A DNA stretch of 64,000 bases from Sinomicrobium kalidii (GTDB lineage Bacteria > Bacteroidota > Bacteroidia > Flavobacteriales > Flavobacteriaceae). The translations under genes and the position numbers were made by a program. This document shows, in pieces, positions 51,234 to 60,675 of the stretch. Where the stretch lies: assembly GCF_021183825.1 (NCBI RefSeq), contig NZ_CP089211.1, positions 2,728,001 through 2,792,000 of the forward strand, given 5' to 3'. The notes under the pieces are model-generated. The model had not been told where the DNA came from, did not search any database, and saw only the letters and a program-made list of their open reading frames with translations. Each line of letters begins with the position of its first letter. Positions within the stretch are counted from its first letter, which is position 1.

Positions 51234-52268
51234 TTACGGTGCGGGGTTTGGGCTCAGGGTGTGGATCGCATTTATTTCTTTGATAATATCCTCGCTCAGG
51301 GTCACATTAATACTGTCTATGTTTTCCCTGAGTTGTTCCATGGTTGTTGCCCCTATGATATTGCTGGTTACAAAGGGTTGCTGATTTACAAAAGCCAGGG
51401 CCATTTGGGCAAGGGACAAGCCGTTTTTCTTCGCCAGGTCATGATATTTTGCAGTGGCTTCGATAGCTTGCGGTCCGCTGTAGCGTGCAAAATTGGGGTA
51501 CAGGGTCATCCGGGCATTATCGGGTTTGCCGAACAGGTATTTTCCACTCAACACACCAAAAGCAAGGGGAGAGTACGGGAGTAAACCAATGTCCTCGCGC
51601 ATGGATATCTCCGCAAGGCCAACTTCATAAAGGCGGTTCAATAAGGAATAGGGATTCTGTACGGTGATCATTTTCGGAAGACCTTTCTTTCTGCTTTCTT
51701 CCAGGAAGCGCATTACACCATAGGGGGTTTCGTTAGAGACTCCGATGTAGCGTATTTTTCCTTCCTTTTTCAGTTCGTTCAGGGTTTCGAGGATTTCGGC
51801 GAAATTGTCCTGCCATTGTTCATCGGTATCGTGTTCATACCCCCTTTTACCGAAAAAATTGGTGTTTCTTTCCGGCCAGTGGAGCTGGTACAGGTCGATG
51901 TAGTCTGTTTGCAGGCGTTTCAGGCTGTTGTCGAGGGCTTCGTATATGTCATCTTTACTGAAACCTGTTTGCCGGATGTGTTGGTTGGAATGACCGGGCC
52001 CGGTTATTTTTGAGGCTAAAATTATTTTGTCCCTGTTTCCTGTTTTCCTGAACCAGGAGCCGATGATCTTTTCGGTAGATCCGTAGGTCTCTTTTCTGGC
52101 GGGAACGGAATAGAGCTCGGCGGTGTCAAAGAAATTAATACCTCGTTCTACAGCATAGTCCATCTGTTCATGTCCTTCCGCTTCCGTGTTTTGTTCACCC
52201 CAGGTCATGGTGCCGAGGCATATTTTACTTACCTTGATATCTGTGTTGGGTAAAACGGTGTATTTCAT
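51234..52268 (-). CDS. Aldo/keto reductase
   Basis: 344 aa TIM-barrel oxidoreductase. Catalytic tetrad pieces are visible: Asp in NFFDTAELYS, Tyr56-region AELYSVP, Lys in ILASKITGPG and His in LYQLHWPERN. NADPH-binding blocks near the C terminus include LPYSPLAFGVLSGKYL and IIGATTMEQLREN. It resembles the Tas/YajO group with unknown physiological substrate. It starts upstream of, and on the same strand as, bioB, with a 126-bp gap. Confidence 0.88.
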   Translation of the reverse strand: MKYTVLPNTDIKVSKICLGTMTWGEQNTEAEGHEQMDYAVERGINFFDTAELYSVPARKETYGSTEKIIGSWFRKTGNRDKIILASKITGPGHSNQHIRQTGFSKDDIYEALDNSLKRLQTDYIDLYQLHWPERNTNFFGKRGYEHDTDEQWQDNFAEILETLNELKKEGKIRYIGVSNETPYGVMRFLEESRKKGLPKMITVQNPYSLLNRLYEVGLAEISMREDIGLLPYSPLAFGVLSGKYLFGKPDNARMTLYPNFARYSGPQAIEATAKYHDLAKKNGLSLAQMALAFVNQQPFVTSNIIGATTMEQLRENIDSINVTLSEDIIKEINAIHTLSPNPAP

Positions 52269-52343
52269 AGCAATTTTGTCGTGTTAAATGGTGAGCCCGA
52301 AAGGTTTCGGATATTTTCCGGGAAGTATGATCTTTCGGACGGA

Positions 52344-53303
52344 TTAAATTTCGTTCAATAATCTGGTGACCTCATCGAGTTTCGGGGTCAGTATCACCTC
52401 AATTCTTCGGTTTTTGGCCTTGCCCTGTGTGGTTTTATTAGTGGCTACCGGTGCATATTCGCTCCGGCCTGCTGCTGTGAGGTTTTGCGGGTTGATGTTC
52501 GGGTTTTCACGGAGTATGTGGACAATGGCCGTCGCTCTTTTGGTCGACAGGTCCCAGTTGTCCTGTATCTGGCCGTTTCCCCTGTAAGGAACGTTGTCCG
52601 TATGTCCCTCGATAAGCACGGAAATATCCGGGTTTTGTGCTAAAACCTTGCCCAGTTCGGCCACAGCTCTTCTTCCTTCACTTCCTACGGCCCAGCTTCC
52701 GCTTTCGAACAGCAGTTTGTTTTCCATGGATACATATACTTTCCCGTCCCGGTGCTCTACGGTAAGGCCGTTGCCTTCAAAATCGAGAAGTGCTTTGGAA
52801 ATGGCGTCCTTGAGATTTTTCATGGCCTCTTCTTTAGACGCGATAAGGCTTTCCAGTTCGTCTACTCTTCTGGAACGGGCTTCCAGTTGTTTTTTAAGTT
52901 CTTCCAGACGTGCGCTTTCCCGGGCCAGTGCATTTTCTTTGGTTTCGAGTTCAGCAAGGAGTTCGCGGTTCTTTTTCGAATTTTCCGCAATGGCTGCACT
53001 ACTGTTTTTCTCCAGGGCATTATAGGATTCCTGAAGGTTTTCCAGGTTTTTTTTGGCCGCGGTGTATTCCTGTCGTAACCGGTCTCTTTCCGAGACGGCA
53101 TCATCATGGGCTTTTTGCAGGGCCGCAAGGTCATTTTCAAGTCCGTTGTTTGCGGTTTTCAGTTCCTGGTTTTCGTCGGCCAATGCATTTCTTTCCTCCT
53201 TCAGGGAGGCGTAACGTTCTTCCAGGTCGTTGTATACCTTGGATGAAACGCATGAGGCAACCAGAATAAATCCGGTTATGCCAAGGATAGCTTTTTTAAA
53301 CAT
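52344..53303 (-). CDS. OmpA-family lipoprotein with coiled coil
   Basis: 319 aa from the ATG at 53303; an upstream ATG at 53324 would overlap xth and weaken the signal. The lipobox is LVASCVSSK (Cys near residue 16). A long coiled coil (about residues 20-170) is rich in E, K, L and A. The C-terminal OmpA peptidoglycan-binding domain contains ISVLIEGHTDNVPYRG and WDLSTKRATAIVHIL. It probably links the outer membrane to peptidoglycan, with the coiled coil spanning the periplasm. Confidence 0.88.
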   Translation of the reverse strand: MFKKAILGITGFILVASCVSSKVYNDLEERYASLKEERNALADENQELKTANNGLENDLAALQKAHDDAVSERDRLRQEYTAAKKNLENLQESYNALEKNSSAAIAENSKKNRELLAELETKENALARESARLEELKKQLEARSRRVDELESLIASKEEAMKNLKDAISKALLDFEGNGLTVEHRDGKVYVSMENKLLFESGSWAVGSEGRRAVAELGKVLAQNPDISVLIEGHTDNVPYRGNGQIQDNWDLSTKRATAIVHILRENPNINPQNLTAAGRSEYAPVATNKTTQGKAKNRRIEVILTPKLDEVTRLLNEI

Positions 53304-53316
53304 GATATATAGGGTT

Positions 53317-54081
53317 TTATACATCTAATTCCACCATAATAGGGCAATGGTCACTGTGTTTTGCCTCCGGTAATATAACGGCCCTTTTCAGGTTTTCTTG
53401 CAACGGTTGGCTCACCATATTGTAGTCAATACGCCAGCCCTTGTTGTTGACGCGGGCATTGGCCCGGTAACTCCACCATGAATACTGGTCCGGTTCCTGG
53501 TTGAAGTGCCGGAAACTATCAACAAATCCCCGGTTTATAAAATTATCGATCCATTCCCTTTCTACCGGGAGGAAACCGGATACATTGGCGTTTCTTACAG
53601 GATCATGAATGTCAATGGCCCGGTGACAGATATTGTAATCGCCGGAAATTACCAGGTTGGGCCTTTCCTGTTTTAGTTGGTCTACGTAGTCCTGGAAGTC
53701 GGCCATGTATTGCAGTTTGTGATCCAGTCTGGCTATGTTGGTTCCGGAAGGGAGATAGAGGCTCATCACGGAAACTCCGTTAAAATCGGCCCGGAGATTC
53801 CGGCCTTCGGCATCCATATAATCTATCCCTGTTCCGTATTCCACATGGTCCGGCTGTGTTTTGGAAAGTATGGCAACACCGCTGTATCCTTTTTTTTCCG
53901 CGCTGAACCAATAGTGGTAAGGATACCCGGCCTTTTCAAAGAGAGAAAGGTCCAGTTGCTCTTCCCGTGCCTTGGTTTCCTGGATACAAAGCACATCCGG
54001 AGCGGCACTTTGCAGCCAGTCCGTAAAACCTTTTTTGAGGGCGGCACGTATGCCGTTTACATTATAAGAAATGATCTTCAT
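53317..54081 (-). CDS. xth: Exodeoxyribonuclease III
   Basis: 254 aa endonuclease/exonuclease/phosphatase fold. Motifs: MKIISYNVNGIRAALKKGF, CIQETKA (catalytic Glu), VISGDYNICH (Asp/Asn), YSWWSYRANAR and KHSDHCPIMVEL (catalytic Asp-His). It acts as AP endonuclease and 3'-5' exonuclease in base-excision repair. The next gene downstream, the OmpA lipoprotein, starts 13 bp after its stop. Confidence 0.93.
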   Translation of the reverse strand: MKIISYNVNGIRAALKKGFTDWLQSAAPDVLCIQETKAREEQLDLSLFEKAGYPYHYWFSAEKKGYSGVAILSKTQPDHVEYGTGIDYMDAEGRNLRADFNGVSVMSLYLPSGTNIARLDHKLQYMADFQDYVDQLKQERPNLVISGDYNICHRAIDIHDPVRNANVSGFLPVEREWIDNFINRGFVDSFRHFNQEPDQYSWWSYRANARVNNKGWRIDYNMVSQPLQENLKRAVILPEAKHSDHCPIMVELDV

Positions 54082-54146
54082 GGAATTGTTTTATGCTAAA
54101 TTAAAGAATACAGGCGTTTTCTCCGTTAAAACGCTTTTAAAATTTT

Positions 54147-54179
54147 AAGGCTGCCCCAAATTCCATTTGAGACAGCCTT
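54147..54179. terminator. Terminator after ahcY
   Basis: The outer stem AAGGCTG / CAGCCTT plus the inner CAAA / TTTG pairs form a hairpin between the ahcY stop and the xth start. AT-rich tracts follow on both strands. Confidence 0.6.
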
Positions 54180-54243
54180 TTGAGATGTAAGACCATAATA
54201 AGACATAGGACTTTCCTTTTGTCTTATATCTGTATTTATATTG

Positions 54244-55557
54244 TTAATACCTGTAGTAATCCGGTTTATACGGGCCTTTTACCTCAACGCCTATGTACCT
54301 GGCCTGCTCTTCGTTCAGGGTTTCCAGTTCTACACCTATTTTCTGCAAGTGCAGCCTGGCCACTTTTTCATCCAGGTGTTTGGGCAGGGTATAAACTTTG
54401 TTCTCGTACTTGTCGGTGTTATTCCACAATTCTATCTGGGCAAGGGTCTGGTTGGTGAAAGAGTTGCTCATCACAAAACTCGGGTGCCCGGTGGCACATC
54501 CGAGGTTGACCAGGCGTCCTTCGGCCAGCAAAATAATATCATTGCCGTTTACGGTATACTTGTCTACCTGCGGTTTGATATTTACCCTGGAATCATGGTT
54601 CGCGTTGAGCCATGCTACGTCGATCTCGTTGTCAAAGTGACCGATATTGCAGACAATGGTCTTATCTTTCATCTTTTCGAAATGACGGCCCACAACGATG
54701 TCTTTGTTCCCGGTGGAGGTAATCACAATATCAGCATTGCCGACAACCGTGTCGAGTTTCTTTACTTCATAGCCGTCCATGGCTGCCTGGAGGGCACAGA
54801 TCGGGTCGATCTCGGTGATGGTTACAATAGCCCCGGCCCCGCGGAATGAAGCTGCGGTTCCCTTACCTACGTCGCCATAGCCGCAAACCACCACGCGTTT
54901 TCCGGCAAGCATCACATCGGTAGCTCTTCTGATAGCATCTACTGCGCTTTCCCTGCAACCGTATTTGTTGTCAAATTTGGATTTTGTTACCGAATCGTTG
55001 ACGTTAATGGCGGGTACGGGAAGGGTGCCGTTTTTCATCCTTTCGTACAACCGGTGAACTCCCGTTGTGGTTTCTTCCGAAAGGCCTTTGATACCGGAAA
55101 CGAGATCGGGATAACGGTCAAGGACCATATTGGTGAGGTCTCCCCCGTCGTCCAGTATCATGTTCAGCGGTTTCCGGTCTTCCCCGAAAAACAGGGTTTG
55201 TTCTATACACCAGTCAAATTCTTCCTCGTTCATCCCCTTCCAGGCATAAACAGGGATTCCGGCAGCGGCAATGGCAGCAGCGGCGTGGTCCTGTGTGGAG
55301 AAAATGTTACAGGAACTCCAGGTCACCTCGGCCCCCAGTGCTATCAGGGTTTCTATAAGTACCGCGGTCTGTACGGTCATGTGCAGGCAACCGGCAATAC
55401 GAGCTCCTTTGAGTGGTTGTTCCTTACCGTATTCTTCACGAAGAGACATCAGGCCGGGCATTTCTGCTTCTGCCAGTTCTATTTCCTTTCTTCCCCAATC
55501 GGCCAGTGAAATATCTTTCACTTTATGGGCTACGTAGGGGGCCGTTTTTGTATTCAT
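54244..55557 (-). CDS. ahcY: Adenosylhomocysteinase
   Basis: 437 aa, full length. The NAD-binding motif is [11 protein letters not shown] (GxGxxG) near residue 222. Substrate and catalytic blocks are [37 protein letters not shown] and [12 protein letters not shown], with the conserved C-terminal [10 protein letters not shown]. It hydrolyses S-adenosylhomocysteine to adenosine and homocysteine, which relieves product inhibition of methyltransferases. No SAH or SAM riboswitch is visible in its leader. Confidence 0.97.
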   Translation of the reverse strand: MNTKTAPYVAHKVKDISLADWGRKEIELAEAEMPGLMSLREEYGKEQPLKGARIAGCLHMTVQTAVLIETLIALGAEVTWSSCNIFSTQDHAAAAIAAAGIPVYAWKGMNEEEFDWCIEQTLFFGEDRKPLNMILDDGGDLTNMVLDRYPDLVSGIKGLSEETTTGVHRLYERMKNGTLPVPAINVNDSVTKSKFDNKYGCRESAVDAIRRATDVMLAGKRVVVCGYGDVGKGTAASFRGAGAIVTITEIDPICALQAAMDGYEVKKLDTVVGNADIVITSTGNKDIVVGRHFEKMKDKTIVCNIGHFDNEIDVAWLNANHDSRVNIKPQVDKYTVNGNDIILLAEGRLVNLGCATGHPSFVMSNSFTNQTLAQIELWNNTDKYENKVYTLPKHLDEKVARLHLQKIGVELETLNEEQARYIGVEVKGPYKPDYYRY

Positions 55558-55619
55558 AATCGTATATTTGTTTTTTGAGTAATTTTAGGCCTCCCCACAT
55601 CAAAGCAGGGAGCAGGGCC

Positions 55620-55627
55620 CAAAGTTA
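55620..55627 (-). promoter_or_regulatory. Promoter -7 box of ahcY
   Basis: On the minus strand TAACTTTG fits TAnnTTTG, about 60 bp upstream of the ahcY ATG. The -33 element is weak. Confidence 0.5.
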
Positions 55628-55737
55628 CGCAATAACTTTATCTATGTAAAATATCACAGCCATATAGTTCGGTTTTCCCGGCTTTTGGCTTTTAATGTTA
55701 AATGGTCCGGAAGGGCCCTGAGAACAGAAACCTGTAT

Positions 55738-56373
55738 ATGCCTCTGTATAAAACCATAGCGGTAAATGCTACGACCACGATATGGATCTGGAAAATTGAA
55801 GAAAGCTATGAAGACCTCCTCCTGGACATAAACCCTACGGAAAAGTGTATGCAACGGGTGTCTTCAATGAAATCCGATATTCACCGCAGGGGATTTCTCA
55901 GTGTCCGGCAATTACTGAAGTTTGCGGGTTATGAAGCCAAAGCCCTGTTTTATGACGAATACGGAAAGCCGCATCTCAAAGACGGAAAGCATATTTCCAT
56001 TACCCATTCCTTCGAATTTTCGGCAATCATCATCAGCGATTATCCGGTAGGTATCGATATCGAAAAGCAACGCGAAAAGATCACGATCATTGCAGACAAG
56101 TTTGTGGATTACGAGTTCAATTATCTGAATCAAAGTGAACTTGTACGAAAACTTACGGTCATCTGGTGTGCCAAAGAAAGCCTGTACAAGGTGTTTGCTG
56201 TGCATGGCATGAGCTTTAAGGAACATACAAAGGTTATTCCTTTCGGGTTGACTGATGGAGAAACTGCGGCCTGGATACATTTTAAGGGAGAAGTACAAAA
56301 ATACCGGATCCCTTTCCTGGAATTTGAAGGGTTTAGCTGTGCATATGCACTCAGGAATGAAGTAAAAAATTGA
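55738..56373 (+). CDS. 4'-phosphopantetheinyl transferase (Sfp type)
   Basis: 211 aa from the ATG at 55738; an ATG at 55702 would add 12 residues. The two Sfp-type motifs are present: VGIDIEKQREK (the magnesium-binding Asp) near residue 103 and IWCAKESLYKVF near residue 145. It transfers phosphopantetheine from CoA to acyl- or peptidyl-carrier proteins. No carrier-protein gene cluster is next to it, so it may serve fatty-acid or a distant secondary-metabolite pathway. Confidence 0.88.
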   Translation: MPLYKTIAVNATTTIWIWKIEESYEDLLLDINPTEKCMQRVSSMKSDIHRRGFLSVRQLLKFAGYEAKALFYDEYGKPHLKDGKHISITHSFEFSAIIISDYPVGIDIEKQREKITIIADKFVDYEFNYLNQSELVRKLTVIWCAKESLYKVFAVHGMSFKEHTKVIPFGLTDGETAAWIHFKGEVQKYRIPFLEFEGFSCAYALRNEVKN

Positions 56374-56437
56374 AATGAAAAATTAATAGGAAAGGGACAG
56401 ATAAAAATAGCCTTTATGTCCAAACAATTAGAATATT

Positions 56438-56698
56438 ATGAAAATATCGGTAGAACTTACGCTGACTCCTTTGCAGGACGAATTTGAACCGGCCATTATA
56501 CATTTTATCAAAAAACTGAGGGCATCCGGGCTCACGGTACTGGAAAACCCGTTGAGCACCCAGGTTTATGGTGATTATGACAAGGTGATGCCCCTGCTCA
56601 CTTCAGAAATAAAGGAAGCGTTTGAAATGGTGGAGCGCGGGCTGTTGTACATGAAGATCGTGAAATCTGACCGCAGCGACTATGAACCACATTTTTGA
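56438..56698 (+). CDS. MTH1187/YkoF-type thiamine-binding protein
   Basis: 86 aa. One ferredoxin-like thiamine_BP domain fills the protein: MKISVELTLTPLQDEFEPAI, then LTVLENPLSTQVYGDYDKVM. Related YkoF proteins bind thiamine or its precursors. It overlaps the PnuC-type transporter gene by 17 bp, so the two are coupled. The ligand is inferred from family; no TPP riboswitch is seen upstream. Confidence 0.78.
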   Translation: MKISVELTLTPLQDEFEPAIIHFIKKLRASGLTVLENPLSTQVYGDYDKVMPLLTSEIKEAFEMVERGLLYMKIVKSDRSDYEPHF

Positions 56699-57320
56699 TT
56701 GGGTCTTTGCCCAGTATGAAGATATCCCGGCGCATTTGATCGCACTGGAAATGATTGGTGTCGTTTTCGGTTTTCTGAGTGTGTTGTATTCCAAAAGGGA
56801 AAATATCCTCGTATATCCTACGGGGATCATCAGTACGGCAATTTTTGTGTATATTCTCCTCGTATACGGACTTTTGGGAGATATGCTTATCAATGCCTAC
56901 TATTTTTCCATGAGCATTTACGGCTGGTATTTCTGGACACGGAAGGTAGATACCACGCATTTCATGCCTATTACCAGGACGACACGGAAAGAAAAATGGT
57001 GGTCGGCGTTGTTGTTTGTGCTGACCATTGGCTTTGTTTACGGGGTTTACGAGATATTTGAGAAATGGGATAGCTGGACGGCTTATGCAGATACTGTAAC
57101 TACGGCCATATTCTTTGTGGGGATGTGGCTCATGGCCCGGAAAAAACTGGAGAACTGGATCTACTGGATCATCGGTGATCTTATTTCCGTACCCTTATAT
57201 ATGTATAAAGGGCTTGTCTTTACGTCTCTTCAGTATGCTGCTTTTACGGTAATAGCCATATTCGGATACATAGCATGGAAGAAAAACTTAAACAAAAGCC
57301 CGGAAACCTTGTTAAAATAG
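56682..57320 (+). CDS. PnuC-family vitamin transporter
   Basis: 212 aa with about seven hydrophobic helices. PnuC hallmarks: SVLYSKRENILVYPTGI, MLINAYYFSMSIYGWYFWTR and the late ENWIYWIIGDLISVPLYMYK. PnuC proteins carry nicotinamide riboside, and PnuT relatives carry thiamine, by facilitated diffusion driven by intracellular phosphorylation. The adjacent thiamine-binding protein suggests thiamine, and the downstream NadR-like kinase suggests nicotinamide riboside. The substrate is unresolved. Confidence 0.87.
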   Translation: MNHIFDWVFAQYEDIPAHLIALEMIGVVFGFLSVLYSKRENILVYPTGIISTAIFVYILLVYGLLGDMLINAYYFSMSIYGWYFWTRKVDTTHFMPITRTTRKEKWWSALLFVLTIGFVYGVYEIFEKWDSWTAYADTVTTAIFFVGMWLMARKKLENWIYWIIGDLISVPLYMYKGLVFTSLQYAAFTVIAIFGYIAWKKNLNKSPETLLK

Positions 57321-57838
57321 TACTGTTCGGCCCGGAATCTACGGGGAAGACCACACTTTCCAGACAGTTGGCTGCGCACTACAATACCACATGGGTTCCG
57401 GAATATATGCGGGAATACCTGCAGAAAAAATGGGATACGGAAAGAAAAACCTGTGAGCCGGAAGACATGCTGCCTATTGCAGAAGGACAGATCCAACGGG
57501 AAAACAGGAAGGCCGACAACGCAAAAGAATACCTGTTCTGTGATACCGATCTGATGGAGCTCAAGGTCTACTCGGAAGTGTACTATGGCAAATGTGACCC
57601 GGAGATAGAAAAATTTGCCCTGCAGAACAGGTACGATTTATACTTTTTAACTTATATTGACGTTCCCTGGGAAGGGGACGATCTCAGGGACAAACCGGGA
57701 GAAAGGGAAGAAATGTTCCGGTACTTTAAAAATACCCTGGATGTACATGACCGCCCTTATGTAATACTGAAAGGGAGTAAGGAAAAGCGTTTGCAACAGG
57801 CTTTGAAGTGTATAGAAAAACTTGTTCGGGATAAATAA
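57275..57838 (+). CDS. NadR-like AAA kinase
   Basis: 187 aa. The P-loop GPESTGKTT (about residues 20-28) is followed by WVPEYMREYLQKK and a later FCDTDLMELKVYSEV block, as in the C-terminal ribosylnicotinamide-kinase domain of NadR. The nucleotidyltransferase domain of full-length NadR is absent. It overlaps the end of the transporter gene by 46 bp. It probably phosphorylates the imported vitamin and so traps it. Whether that is nicotinamide riboside or thiamine is open. Confidence 0.82.
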   Translation: MEEKLKQKPGNLVKIVLFGPESTGKTTLSRQLAAHYNTTWVPEYMREYLQKKWDTERKTCEPEDMLPIAEGQIQRENRKADNAKEYLFCDTDLMELKVYSEVYYGKCDPEIEKFALQNRYDLYFLTYIDVPWEGDDLRDKPGEREEMFRYFKNTLDVHDRPYVILKGSKEKRLQQALKCIEKLVRDK

Positions 57839-57860
57839 ATTATTGTAAAATAAAACACCC

Positions 57861-59420
57861 ATGTTTACAGAAAAAGACCGGCAACAACTTGAGGGGAAAG
57901 GCATCACCGTAGCGGAAGTGATGAAACAGATCGAACTTTTTAAGGAAGGTGTTCCTTATGTCAATCTGCTGGACTCCGCGACCTTAAACGACGGTATTCT
58001 TTCCGTTTCTGAAACACAAAAACAACATTACATATCACTGTATGACAAGCAGAAGGATGCCCTGAATGTCATGAAATTTGTCCCGGCCTCCGGGGCAGCC
58101 ACGCGGATGTTCCGGGCGTTGTTCCGTTTCCTGGAAGGTTTTAATCCGGAAAGCGATACTTTCAATACCTATGTCAACCGGGAAAACGCACAGGGTATGC
58201 AAACCTTTTTCATAGGCGTGGAGAAATTGCCTTTTTACGATGAGGTCATACAGCGTTTGACCGCCAAAGATCCGCATTATGAGCAATTACCCGATGACAG
58301 GCAGAAATACCTGTTTGTCCGGGAAATGCTGGCGGAAGACGGGCTCAATTACGGGGCTTTTCCGAAAGGACTCTTGCCGTTCCATAAATACAAGACCCAT
58401 AGCGCTACCGCTTTTGAGGAACACCTGTATGAAGCGGCCCTGTATGACGTTTCCAACGGGGTGGCCCACCTGCATTTTACCATTTCCGAGAAACATTCCC
58501 GTAAATTCGATGCCGAATTCAACAGGATAGAAAGCTATGTGGAGGAGAAATCCGGCGCTTCTTTTACCATTTCTTTTTCCTACCAGAAAAAATCGACCGA
58601 CACCATTGCCGTTACCCCGGAGGATCAGCCGTTCCGCGACAATGACGGTTCCCTGTTGTTCCGGCCCGCCGGACACGGTGCACTCATCGAAAACCTCAAC
58701 GAACAGGAGGCCGATATTATTTTCATCAAGAATATCGATAATGTTGTGGTCTACCGGTATAAACACGAAATGGCCGACTATAAAAAAATGCTGGCCGGTA
58801 TCCTGCTTGAGTATCGCGATAAGGTATTTGCATATGCAAGGATGCTGGACGGGGAAGAAGTGACCGAAGCGCAGATCGCCGAAATCAAGAGCTTCCTTCA
58901 CGACAAGCTGAACACCCTTACTGCGCCCGACTTTCACAAGTATACCCGGCATTACCAGGTAGAACACCTGAAGGAAAAACTAAACCGGCCCATACGGGTT
59001 TGCGGGATGGTAAAGAACGAGGGGGATCCCGGGGGAGGACCGTTCTGGATAAAGGATGAAGACGGTAACATTTCCCTTCAGATCATAGAAACGGCACAGA
59101 TTGACAGGGGCAATAAAAAACAGGTGAAAATCCTGAACGGGGCCACGCATTTCAATCCGGTGGATATTGTGTGTGGCATCAAAAATTACAAGGGTGAAAA
59201 GTACAACCTCCCGGATTTTGTAGACCCGAAACAGGCTTTCATTACCGGGAAAACCCGGGAAGGAAAAGAATTGAAGGCGCTGGAGCGTCCCGGGTTGTGG
59301 AACGGGGGCATGGCTTTCTGGAATACGGTCTTTGTCGAGGTGCCGCTGATTACATTTAATCCCGTAAAAACAGTAAATGACCTGTTAAAACCGGCGCACC
59401 AGGTGAAAGAAGAAGGTTAA
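57861..59420 (+). CDS. DUF4301 family protein
   Basis: 519 aa, the usual size for DUF4301. Recognisable blocks: KFVPASGAATRMFRALFRFL near residue 75, KGLLPFHKYKTHSATAFEEH, GHGALIENLNEQEADIIFIK and RVCGMVKNEGDPGGGPFWI. The SGAATRMF and GDPGGGPFW glycine-rich segments look like a nucleotide- or phosphate-binding site, with some resemblance to nucleotidyltransferase folds. The function is not known. It starts 22 bp after the NadR-like gene. Confidence 0.85.
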   Translation: MFTEKDRQQLEGKGITVAEVMKQIELFKEGVPYVNLLDSATLNDGILSVSETQKQHYISLYDKQKDALNVMKFVPASGAATRMFRALFRFLEGFNPESDTFNTYVNRENAQGMQTFFIGVEKLPFYDEVIQRLTAKDPHYEQLPDDRQKYLFVREMLAEDGLNYGAFPKGLLPFHKYKTHSATAFEEHLYEAALYDVSNGVAHLHFTISEKHSRKFDAEFNRIESYVEEKSGASFTISFSYQKKSTDTIAVTPEDQPFRDNDGSLLFRPAGHGALIENLNEQEADIIFIKNIDNVVVYRYKHEMADYKKMLAGILLEYRDKVFAYARMLDGEEVTEAQIAEIKSFLHDKLNTLTAPDFHKYTRHYQVEHLKEKLNRPIRVCGMVKNEGDPGGGPFWIKDEDGNISLQIIETAQIDRGNKKQVKILNGATHFNPVDIVCGIKNYKGEKYNLPDFVDPKQAFITGKTREGKELKALERPGLWNGGMAFWNTVFVEVPLITFNPVKTVNDLLKPAHQVKEEG

Positions 59421-59711
59421 AGAACAAATAGTCTCCCTTAAAAATTGTGAAGACTCCGGTTGTGTTGTGTAAATCACTCATTTCCAATGTTGTCCGGAGC
59501 AATAAACTGTGTAACGATTACACACTTTTGTGTGGTGTTTTCCACAGTTTTTCATAGTTAAAAACACCTGGTATTTTATTCGTTTTTTATAAGTGACTGA
59601 TATACAGTTATTTGTTAATTTTTTATAAGATTGACAGCAGAAAGGCATCATTATTTCATAATACTGAATACAGGATTTGAAAAAACAAGTTAAATATTAA
59701 AATTTAGTATT

Positions 59712-60008
59712 ATGAAAAAGTTAGTTTTTGCATCAGTATTGGCTTTAGGAAGTCTTACAACAATTGCCGCTACAACACCGGTGGTTTACGATGGTATCAT
59801 GGACGTGGTGCTTCAGGAAGAATTTACCGAAATAGCTGCCGATGAATTGCCCCAGGCTGTAAAGGATGCCCTGGCCGCAGATTTTCCGAATGCAACCCTG
59901 GATAAAGTATCCGTAAATGAAAACAAGGAATACAAGCTGGAAGTTACCATAGATGGTACTGCTTCCGTATTGTATGCCAATGAAGAAGGTGAGTGGATCC
60001 AGAAATAA
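59712..60008 (+). CDS. Small secreted PepSY-like protein
   Basis: 98 aa. The signal peptide MKKLVFASVLALGSLTTIAA precedes a single small domain: FTEIAADELPQAVKDALAAD followed by FPNATLDKVSVN and VTIDGTASVLYANEEGEWI. This layout matches the PepSY-like/BLIP-like small periplasmic proteins of Bacteroidota, whose role is unknown. A decayed relative lies about 400 bp downstream. The gap 59421-59711 before it shows only AT-rich sequence. Confidence 0.72.
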   Translation: MKKLVFASVLALGSLTTIAATTPVVYDGIMDVVLQEEFTEIAADELPQAVKDALAADFPNATLDKVSVNENKEYKLEVTIDGTASVLYANEEGEWIQK

Positions 60009-60048
60009 GGAGTCCCTTCTGAATTACACATACTTGATTTAGCTTCGT

Positions 60049-60074
60049 GAAAGGTCACCTAAAGGTGGCCTTTC
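60049..60074 (+). terminator. Terminator after small secreted protein
   Basis: The stem GAAAGGTCACC / GGTGGCCTTTC (one G-T pair) has a 4-nt loop. It lies 41 bp past the stop codon. Confidence 0.75.
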
Positions 60075-60366
60075 CCATTTTGCTGCATACGGGGAATCCG
60101 TAATTTAAAGAAGCGGTAATAGAAAAGGAATTTTTTCATACTTGTGATAAGCATGTTTTAATGCTGCAGGTTTAAGGAGGGAAAGCACAGGAAATTGCAG
60201 GAGTGTATAAATTTTACACATAAGTGGTGGCTTTATACACTGCATTTACACAATGTAAAATGGCCGGTATGTGAGCTCATGATTTAATATGTTGTTATAC
60301 AGTGTTTTGGAGATTGCTTATAAAAAGGAATAAAATGGCACTATAATTTCAATATTATTAGTACAA

Positions 60367-60451
60367 ATGAAAAAATAAACGGTATAGTCACTGCCGGAAA
60401 AAACAGCAGGCACGTTGTGCTAAAGATAACGGTGAGTGGATACAGAAGTGA
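60367..60451 (+). pseudogene. Remnant of a second PepSY-like gene
   Basis: An ATGAAAAAA start is followed at once by a stop, and the stretch ends in codons for DNGEWIQK-stop, matching the NEEGEWIQK end of the gene at 59712. The middle is mostly lost. This looks like an internally deleted tandem copy. A terminator follows at 60483, as it does for the intact gene. Confidence 0.5.
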
Positions 60452-60482
60452 TTTTGTGTCCAAGATTAGGTTGGTTAGTAAG

Positions 60483-60510
60483 AGAGACCGCTCAGGCGGT
60501 CTCTTTTTTG
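60483..60510 (+). terminator. Terminator after PepSY-like remnant
   Basis: The stem AGAGACCGC / GCGGTCTCT with a 4-nt loop is followed by six T residues. It is strong and intact although the gene before it has decayed. Confidence 0.8.
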
Positions 60511-60675
60511 TTGTTTTTAACAGTAGAATAGTTTTAAGTGTTTACTTTTGTAAAATGTCGGGTAAATTACCTGTAATAATGTGATCTGGAGATTTACCGG
60601 CTTTATTCATAGCTATATAAAACGTATCTTTAGCTCGGCAAAGCTTGTATAAAATCATTTAATACGAATCAGTTA

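Noticed and set aside
50589-51584. 331-aa plus-strand frame across bioB and the aldo/keto reductase gene
   Set aside because: It is antisense to two well-supported genes, with Cys- and Phe-rich nonsense composition.
55558-55701. SAM or SAH riboswitch in the ahcY leader
   Set aside because: Only about 60 nt of leader with no conserved aptamer motif or supporting stems was found.
56374-56437. TPP riboswitch before the thiamine-binding protein gene
   Set aside because: The 64-bp gap is too short and shows none of the conserved THI-box sequence.
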